Origin: Streptococcus suis S735
GTDB taxonomy: Bacteria > Bacillota > Bacilli > Lactobacillales > Streptococcaceae
NCBI RefSeq assembly: GCF_000294495.1
Contig: NC_018526.1
Location: 186,001-250,000 of the forward strand
Direction: 5' to 3'
DNA: 64,000 nt
Part shown: positions 58,646 to 64,000 of the stretch, in pieces
How positions within the stretch are numbered: the first letter of the stretch is position 1
How the letters are laid out: the number at the start of each line of letters is the position of its first letter
Translations under genes and position numbers: made by a program
The notes under the pieces: model-generated
The model's input: only the letters and a program-made list of their open reading frames with translations
The model's database searches: none
Told to the model about the DNA's origin: nothing

Positions 58646-58736
58646 TAGACACAGTGTCTAAAAACAGTTCTTCTGACTTGATTTTGAAATTGATACTTGT
58701 ATAATGTATTTTATCAGTTTTTGGACAGTATGTCTA
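58646..58736. promoter_or_regulatory. Two TetR-type operator dyads
   Basis: TAGACACAGTGTCTA (58646-58660) is a perfect 15-bp dyad; TGGACAGTATGTCTA (58722-58736) is a near copy just before the YhgE SD. A TATAAT -10 lies between them at about 58700. Each copy flanks one of the two divergent genes. Confidence 0.8.
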
Positions 58737-58748
58737 AAGGAGTTGCTT

Positions 58749-61208
58749 ATGTTACAAAAAGTAAAGAATATTTTCAAAAAACCAATGACCTTGATTACCA
58801 TTCTAGGTATTGCCTGTGTCCCAGCTTTGTATAATATTAGTTTTCTAACTTCTATGTGGGATCCATACGGCCGACTAGACCAGCTGCCTGTAGCAGTTGT
58901 CAATCAAGACCAGTCGGCGAGCTTTCAAGATAAAACCCTCACAATTGGTGATGATATGGTGGACAATATGAAAGAGAGCAAAAGTCTGGATTTCCACTTT
59001 GTATCAGAAAAGAATGCGGAGAAAGGCTTGGAAGAAGGGGACTACTATATGGTCATCACTCTACCAGAAGATTTATCAGAAAAAGCAACCAGTCTCTTGA
59101 CGAATCAGCCTGAACCGATAACGATTTCTTATCAAACCTCCAAAGGTCATAGCTTTGTTGCTTCTAAGATGGGCGAATCAGCTATGGAGAAATTAAAGAC
59201 ATCTGTTTCAGAGACAATTACCAAAACCTACACGACTGCCGTTTTTGATAGTATGAGAGAAATTCAAACCGGCATGATCGAGGCGGCAGATGGTAGCCAA
59301 AAATTAACAAATGGAGCTAGTCAATTGGAGTCAGGCAGCCAAACACTTTCAAATGGACTGACTACTTTAACGACTTCGGGTCAAGTACTCGTGACAGGAG
59401 CAAACCAATTGGCCACCGGAGTTGTGTCTTATACAGATGGAGTCAATCAGGCTGCAACAGGCAGTCAAACACTGTCCAGTGGCTTAACGATTTACACAAA
59501 TGGGGTAGCGAGTCTTGTTTCAGGTGCGGAGCAATTAAATGCCAATTCCTCTCAGCTCATCACTGGGGTGGGACAATTGCAATCAGGAGCAAGCCAGGTT
59601 GAACAACTTGTAACGGGAGCCAATCAATTGCAGGCAGGCTTGGAACAACTCGCTAATTCAACTAGTTTGTCTGCTGAACAGTCTAGTCAGATACAAGCAC
59701 TCTTGACAGGGCTTCCACAGTTGCAGGTGGCTATCAATCAATTAAATGACAGCCTATCAAGTATCGGAGGACTTGCAGTTGATAACTCTACTCTATCTAG
59801 CCTCTTGACGGAGATGGGGGCTCAGGCTCAAGGCTTGTTGACAGCAGCCCAAGCTGATAAAACAGCCAGCATCGAAGCCTTGCAAACCACGGCTACCTAT
59901 CAAAACTTGACAGCTGATCAGCAAGCTGAATTGGTTGGTGCCCTCCAAAATTCACCTTCGGCAACAGCGACAGTAGCCCAAACGATTTTGGATCAATTGT
60001 CTCAGCTCAGTCAAACCCTTTCTAGCCTACAAAGTCTTTCTGGCATGGCAACACAAATGAACCAGCTACAATCAGCTGTCGGTCAGATTAACACGGCTGC
60101 CAATCAAGCATTGCCAGGAGCTACAACAGCCATTGAAAGCCTATCAAGTGGCTTGAGTCAGGTCAACACAGCTTTGAACCAGCAAGTTCTACCAGGAACT
60201 CAAACCTTGACGAGTGGTGTGAGTCAACTTCAAACGCAACTGTCAAGCGGAGCGAGTCAACTCATGTTTGGAGTAACAGCCTATACCGCAGGTGTTGCTC
60301 AATTAGCAGCAGGTGGAGCCCAGTTGGTTGCGAATAATAGTAGTATCCAATCTGGGGGTGGCCAGCTAACATCAGGATTGGCAACCTTGGCATCCAACTC
60401 CAGTCAACTTGTCAGCGGTTCAGAACAACTGGCTTCTGGTAGTCAGCAATTAATTGCTGGTGCGGATCAATTAGCTAGTGGTGGCCAAGCCTTGACAAGC
60501 GGTATTTCTAGTCTTCGTACAGGTAGTGAGACCCTAACGAATTCACTCAGCTCAGCCAGTCAACAACTATCAGTCGTCTCTGTAGAAGACAAAAATGCAC
60601 AAGCAGTTTCTCAACCAGTCACCTTGGAACACAGTGACCAAGATGATGTGAAGACCAACGGTGTCGGAATGGCTCCTTACATGGTATCAGTCGCACTGAT
60701 GGTTGCAGCCTTATCAGCGAATGTTATTTTTGTCAAACACATTGATAATCGCTCCTACAAGAATCGTTGGGACTGGGCCAAAGGAAAACTCTTGCTCAAT
60801 GGTATCATTGCCAGCCTAGCAGCAGTGATTCTGTACGGTGTTCTTCGCTTGATTGGAATCGAACCAGCTCATCCAATGGCAACCTTGGGAATAATCCTCT
60901 TAGCCTCTTGGACCTTCATGGCCCTCGTTACAGCCTTGGTGGGCTGGAACAATCGTTTCGGATCCTTCGCAAGTTTAATTATCTTGTTACTACAGCTTGG
61001 ATCAAGCGCAGGTACCTATCCAATTGAACTCAGCCCACGCTTCTTCCAAGTCATTCAGCCCTATCTTCCAATGACCTATTCTGTTTCAAGTCTTCGTCAA
61101 ACCATTTCTATGGTTGGAAATAGTAGTCATCAAGTTTGGATGCTAAGTCTCTTCTTAGTAGGCTTTATGGGACTAGGTCTCTTGATTTATAATCAAAAAG
61201 ATGAATAA
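58749..61208 (+). CDS. YhgE/Pip-family membrane protein
   Basis: 819 residues. One N-terminal helix (PMTLITILGIACVPALYNISF), then an extracellular stretch with DPYGRLDQLPVAVVNQDQSASF. A very long helical, Ser/Gln/Gly-rich region follows (about 165-640), with repeats of the type ASGSQQLxxGADQLASG. Five to six C-terminal helices of the ABC-2 membrane type end the protein. Relatives include phage infection protein Pip and the T7SS-linked YhgE/EsaA group. SD AAAGGAG precedes ATG 58749. Confidence 0.9.
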   Translation: MLQKVKNIFKKPMTLITILGIACVPALYNISFLTSMWDPYGRLDQLPVAVVNQDQSASFQDKTLTIGDDMVDNMKESKSLDFHFVSEKNAEKGLEEGDYYMVITLPEDLSEKATSLLTNQPEPITISYQTSKGHSFVASKMGESAMEKLKTSVSETITKTYTTAVFDSMREIQTGMIEAADGSQKLTNGASQLESGSQTLSNGLTTLTTSGQVLVTGANQLATGVVSYTDGVNQAATGSQTLSSGLTIYTNGVASLVSGAEQLNANSSQLITGVGQLQSGASQVEQLVTGANQLQAGLEQLANSTSLSAEQSSQIQALLTGLPQLQVAINQLNDSLSSIGGLAVDNSTLSSLLTEMGAQAQGLLTAAQADKTASIEALQTTATYQNLTADQQAELVGALQNSPSATATVAQTILDQLSQLSQTLSSLQSLSGMATQMNQLQSAVGQINTAANQALPGATTAIESLSSGLSQVNTALNQQVLPGTQTLTSGVSQLQTQLSSGASQLMFGVTAYTAGVAQLAAGGAQLVANNSSIQSGGGQLTSGLATLASNSSQLVSGSEQLASGSQQLIAGADQLASGGQALTSGISSLRTGSETLTNSLSSASQQLSVVSVEDKNAQAVSQPVTLEHSDQDDVKTNGVGMAPYMVSVALMVAALSANVIFVKHIDNRSYKNRWDWAKGKLLLNGIIASLAAVILYGVLRLIGIEPAHPMATLGIILLASWTFMALVTALVGWNNRFGSFASLIILLLQLGSSAGTYPIELSPRFFQVIQPYLPMTYSVSSLRQTISMVGNSSHQVWMLSLFLVGFMGLGLLIYNQKDE

Positions 61209-61211
61209 GAA

Positions 61212-61247
61212 TAAAACCAACTGCTCCATGTGAACAGTTGGTTTTTG
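61212..61247. terminator. Terminator between yhgE-like and DUF4097 genes
   Basis: AAACCAACTG and CAGTTGGTTT pair around a loop of about 11 bases; A-rich and T-rich flanks permit both directions. Confidence 0.85.
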
Positions 61248-61257
61248 GTTGATGTGG

Positions 61258-62316
61258 TTATTTGGGGGTCCCTAAATTGATTGTCGCATTGGTGGCTTCA
61301 ATGGTCAGTTTGTTCTTGCTACCTTTGTTTTCTAGGGTTAGGGTCTGTAGATCGTTTTCAGTCTTGACAGGGAATTTGGTGTACTTATCGCTAGTGAAAA
61401 TACCGACTTCCCCTAGTCGCTCTTTTAAGTAAGGGTCTTGGTTAACCATCTCTCCCAAATCATTCCCATCTTCATAGTAGTAACCTTGGGCTTCTACTAA
61501 TTTTTTCTTGTCGATCTGGTTGGTGATGAGCAAGTTGCTATCTGCCAGGCTCTTGTCCGTCACATCCAAAAATGTCGTAGAGGAGTAGGTGTCGGATGGA
61601 GTGAAACGATTATCGCCAAGAAGAGTCGTTTGTCTGCTATCCAGCTGGCTATAGCCCTCGATGGTCACATTTTCCAAACTGGTTTCATACAGGCGGACGC
61701 TGCTTCCCTGTAGGTTGATGTGCATATCTTTTAGAGTGGATTGTGTCGCTTGGAAGTAGCCTGCTTCAATCTGACCGCTGTCAATAGTCACCTTGTCAAG
61801 AGTGACACCACCAGACAGATTTGCCTCTTTGATATGGATATTCTCAATCGTGAAACCGCCAAAATCATAGAAGTGGAGATTGTGTCCCTCTAATTTATCC
61901 AGTGTCTTCCCTTTAGGCACTTCAATGGTGACGGAGAAGACATTGATACGACGCTGGGCCAAGCTTTCTCCCAGATACTGCATGATTCCCTCAATGGCAA
62001 ATTCTAGTTCCTGTGCAGAGAGGGTTAAGACGCCGTCTTTCTCACTGAGTTTTAGAGGGTTTTGGATATTGTTGTCGGAGTTGGCATAGGTCACATGATA
62101 GTTGTTATCACTAGACTCTTTGATGTAGACGCTGTGGGGGATAAAATCAATTTTAATGGTATTCAAATCTGTGAAGGTCTTATGGACTTCCGTCGGAGCA
62201 GCAACCTCTTCTAAGCGGGTTATGCCTCCGGTGAAAAATCCAATGCCAGCTAGAATTAAGCCTGCAATCAGGCTGACAAAGCCGATAATAATGGCGATGG
62301 TAAGTTTCTTTTTCAT
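61258..62316 (-). CDS. DUF4097-family beta-strand-repeat membrane protein
   Basis: 352 residues. One N-terminal helix (LTIAIIIGFVSLIAGLILAGIGFFTGGI), then an outer beta-helix-like part made of short strand repeats (HNLHFYDFGGFTIENIHIKEANLSGGVTL). It is last of the PadR-DUF1700-DUF4097 operon and overlaps the previous gene by 4 bp. The group is thought to link to envelope stress; the function is unproven. Confidence 0.85.
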   Translation of the reverse strand: MKKKLTIAIIIGFVSLIAGLILAGIGFFTGGITRLEEVAAPTEVHKTFTDLNTIKIDFIPHSVYIKESSDNNYHVTYANSDNNIQNPLKLSEKDGVLTLSAQELEFAIEGIMQYLGESLAQRRINVFSVTIEVPKGKTLDKLEGHNLHFYDFGGFTIENIHIKEANLSGGVTLDKVTIDSGQIEAGYFQATQSTLKDMHINLQGSSVRLYETSLENVTIEGYSQLDSRQTTLLGDNRFTPSDTYSSTTFLDVTDKSLADSNLLITNQIDKKKLVEAQGYYYEDGNDLGEMVNQDPYLKERLGEVGIFTSDKYTKFPVKTENDLQTLTLENKGSKNKLTIEATNATINLGTPK

Positions 62317-63068
62317 GCTCGTTTACCTCGTTTCAAAATCCATTTGAAGCAAGCCTTGACCAGTCGCCAAGACCAGTAGGCAAAAAATCCAGTCAAGATG
62401 TAGATGAGAATAGCTCCGCCAATCAAAGACAAACCTGACCCAAACCCCATGAGGAAGATATTGAAACCTTCTGACATAAGGCTAAAGGCTTCCCAAATTA
62501 GATAGCCACCGCTGGTGAGAAGTCCGACACCCAAAACAAAGGCACCGACAATGAGGGCCAAGATGAGCGCCACCAATCCCAATAGACTAGCTAGGAGAAT
62601 GAGCAAAAGTGGAATGGCGATAGGCAGGGAAATGACAGCTAGGATAGCCAACCAGAGCGTTCGTTTTGTTTGGCTAAAATTACGGAAGTAGCGACCGAGG
62701 AAAAAAGCGCCGAGGATAAGAGTCGCAAACAGAGGAATGACTCCGATAAACTCTCCCATGATAAAGAGTAGGAAGAAAGAGAAGAGACCTGTCATACTTA
62801 AGGCTCCCAGACCAACCCAGAGTTTCCAGTTGAGTTGAATAGGTTCTTGTTGATCCTTCTCCTCCTGGATTTGCTTGTTGAGCATGTTGTTAATGAGTTC
62901 GCTGGCAGCTTCTTTTGGGGAACCAAGTTCTTCTATAATTTCTGTTTCACGCTCTGGTCCAGCCTCGTCAAAATACTCATTAAAGAAGCTGATGGCTTCA
63001 AAGTATTCTTTGTGGGGCAGTTTTTTGAGATATTTTTCTAACTGCTCCATATATTCAGTTCTTGTCAT
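62313..63068 (-). CDS. DUF1700 (HAAS domain) membrane protein
   Basis: 251 residues. The N-terminal HAAS-type domain is MTRTEYMEQLEKYLKKLPHKEYFEAISFFNEYF with the following EELGSPKEAASELINNML, then about four to six membrane helices. Such proteins regularly sit between a PadR regulator and a DUF4097 protein, and may act as membrane partners or anti-regulators. It overlaps padR by 14 bp. Confidence 0.88.
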   Translation of the reverse strand: MTRTEYMEQLEKYLKKLPHKEYFEAISFFNEYFDEAGPERETEIIEELGSPKEAASELINNMLNKQIQEEKDQQEPIQLNWKLWVGLGALSMTGLFSFFLLFIMGEFIGVIPLFATLILGAFFLGRYFRNFSQTKRTLWLAILAVISLPIAIPLLLILLASLLGLVALILALIVGAFVLGVGLLTSGGYLIWEAFSLMSEGFNIFLMGFGSGLSLIGGAILIYILTGFFAYWSWRLVKACFKWILKRGKRA

Positions 63069-63381
63069 GGCGGACGCTCCCTTCTATGATGCCGTTTATC
63101 GTGTTTGTATAGGTATCCCAGTCATCTTTGAGTCGGACCAATTCTTCGTGACCTAACTGAGTTAGGCTATAATACTTTCGCATACGACCCTGATATTCTT
63201 GGGAATAAGTAGTCAAAAAGTCATTTTGCTCCAATCGTTTTAGGATGGGATAGAGGGCGGACTCCTTGATGTTGGCAATTAATTTAATGGTCTGACAGAT
63301 TTCATAGCCATAAGAATCATCGGATTCCAAAATAGCCATGATGAGAAATTCTGTCAGCACTGCGGGGACTGGAAAATGCAT
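63055..63381 (-). CDS. PadR-family regulator
   Basis: 108 residues: MHFPVPAVLTEFLIMAILESDDSYGYEICQ, the winged helix ALYPILKRLEQNDFLTTYSQEYQGRMRKYYSLTQLG and a short C-terminal dimer helix. ATG 63381 follows AAGGAG, which excludes the longer upstream reading. It is first in its operon and probably autoregulated through the dyad at 63419-63451. Confidence 0.92.
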   Translation of the reverse strand: MHFPVPAVLTEFLIMAILESDDSYGYEICQTIKLIANIKESALYPILKRLEQNDFLTTYSQEYQGRMRKYYSLTQLGHEELVRLKDDWDTYTNTINGIIEGSVRHDKN

Positions 63382-63418
63382 AGGACGCTCCTTTCCTTTG
63401 TTGTTAGTTAGGTTCGGT

Positions 63419-63451
63419 TTTGATATATAGTGTTCGGTTGCATATATCAAA
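63419..63451. promoter_or_regulatory. Inverted repeat upstream of padR, probable operator
   Basis: TTTGATATAT (63419-63428) and ATATATCAAA (63442-63451) are exact inverted arms 13 bp apart, overlapping the expected promoter of the padR operon. Confidence 0.6.
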
Positions 63452-63558
63452 TTTTTCTATATATTAAATATACACCTACAAAAATAAATTGTCAAGTGAT
63501 TATGTGCAAAATAAATAAAATAACTTAAGACCAAATAGCTTAGGACAAATTTTTAAGG

Positions 63559-63572
63559 TGTAAACGTTTTAT
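63559..63572 (+). promoter_or_regulatory. cre-like site upstream of the lrgA-like gene
   Basis: TGTAAACGTTTTAT matches the CcpA cre consensus except at the last two positions. lrgAB is under CcpA control in other streptococci. The remaining 63452-63689 sequence shows no gene. Confidence 0.45.
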
Positions 63573-63689
63573 AGCCTTGAAAAATAATTTCAGAGTAGTA
63601 AACTTAATAACAGTACTAACATTAAGGGATTTTCTGGACTAAAAGAGAATGACCTCAGATGGATTAGTAGTATTTAAGGTGGTGTAAAG

Positions 63690-64000
63690 ATGAAACTATA
63701 TGTTCAGTTTATGATTATTCTGGTATTTTCATTTTTAGGGGAAGCTATTTCGACTATTTTTCATCTTCCTATTCCGGGAAGTATTATTGGCTTAATCCTC
63801 CTATTTTTAGCCCTAGAGTTCAAATTGATTCGTCTTCGCCATATTCATACGGTTGGGAATTTTTTGCTGGCTAACATGACCATTCTTTTTTTGCCTGCAG
63901 CAGTGGGCATTATGGAGAGATTTGATGCAATTAAAGATTATTTACTTCCTATTATCGTCGTCATTTTAGGCGCCATTTTTTTTAAATATCTTAGTAATTG
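63690..64000 (+). CDS. LrgA/CidA-family holin-like protein, partial
   Basis: The frame opens with ATG 63690 after AAGGTGG and runs off the right edge (103 codons): MKLYVQFMIILVFSFLGEAI, then FHLPIPGSIIGLILLFLALEF and LANMTILFLPAAVGIMERFD. The PIPGSIIG loop and four helices mark the CidA/LrgA family, linked to murein hydrolase control and, in recent work, pyruvate uptake. An lrgB partner would be expected just beyond the edge. Confidence 0.9.
   Translation, partial: MKLYVQFMIILVFSFLGEAISTIFHLPIPGSIIGLILLFLALEFKLIRLRHIHTVGNFLLANMTILFLPAAVGIMERFDAIKDYLLPIIVVILGAIFFKYLSN

Overview
The window looks like a chromosomal segment of a low-GC streptococcus, most probably Streptococcus suis. The evidence is conserved streptococcal gene neighbourhoods (pflB/dinB, zapA-cvpA-mutS2-trxA, recD2-lepB-rnhC, treR next to treP-treC), BOX-type dispersed repeats and an IS630-type insertion sequence. 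No organism name can be proven from sequence reading alone.

Layout. 1-5.5 kb: the start of pflB (minus strand), dinB, an Rrf2 regulator with an NmrA-like oxidoreductase, a PfkB-type sugar kinase and an endonuclease III-like glycosylase. 5.8-18.7 kb: a visibly AT-rich accessory cluster holding a ROK regulator, an orphan cellobiose-type PTS EIIC, a cytoplasmic DUF4838 putative glycosidase, a 1238-residue LPXTG surface beta-helix protein, a SurA/PrsA-like putative foldase, an SsuABC/TauABC-type ABC importer and a NagB-like sugar-phosphate isomerase/deaminase. 18.8-21 kb: a decayed copper-ATPase gene joined in frame to the last third of a thiol peroxidase gene. 21-28 kb: recD2, lepB, rnhC, a Gfo/Idh/MocA oxidoreductase and a LysM surface protein with a Val/Glu/Gln/Pro repeat. 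28-34 kb: the trehalose locus (treC, treP, treR), with treP split by an IS630-family element. 34-42 kb: zapA, cvpA, mutS2, a GNAT acetyltransferase, trxA, an adenylate-forming enzyme and msrAB. 41-47 kb: an XRE/TPR regulator followed by two bacteriocin-associated (DUF1430-type) membrane proteins, the second frameshifted, and an ABC ATPase. 47-53 kb: a glycine riboswitch before an Na+/alanine-glycine symporter, mscS, a DUF4352-like protein, gdhA with a CodY-like box, and class 1A pyrD. 53-64 kb: a CapA-family protein, a Cof-type HAD phosphatase, a three-gene ABC-2 exporter, TetR with a YhgE/Pip protein, a PadR-DUF1700-DUF4097 operon, and the start of an lrgA/cidA-like gene.

How the accessory cluster may work (inference): the sortase-anchored beta-helix protein cuts or binds an external polysaccharide, with the neighbouring SurA-like protein helping it fold. 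Products enter by the PTS permease and perhaps the ABC importer, the DUF4838 protein cleaves them in the cytoplasm, and the NagB-like protein processes an amino-sugar phosphate. The ROK repressor would act through a 25-bp palindrome in the divergent promoter region. I know of no described system with this gene set, and it is the best candidate here for something new.

Decay and mobile DNA: copA/tpx, treP and the second DUF1430 gene are broken. Small TATAGTC-ended elements, whose termini resemble those of the resident IS630 element, lie at four or more places, two of them overlapping the stop codons of genes. No rRNA, tRNA or CRISPR array was recognised.
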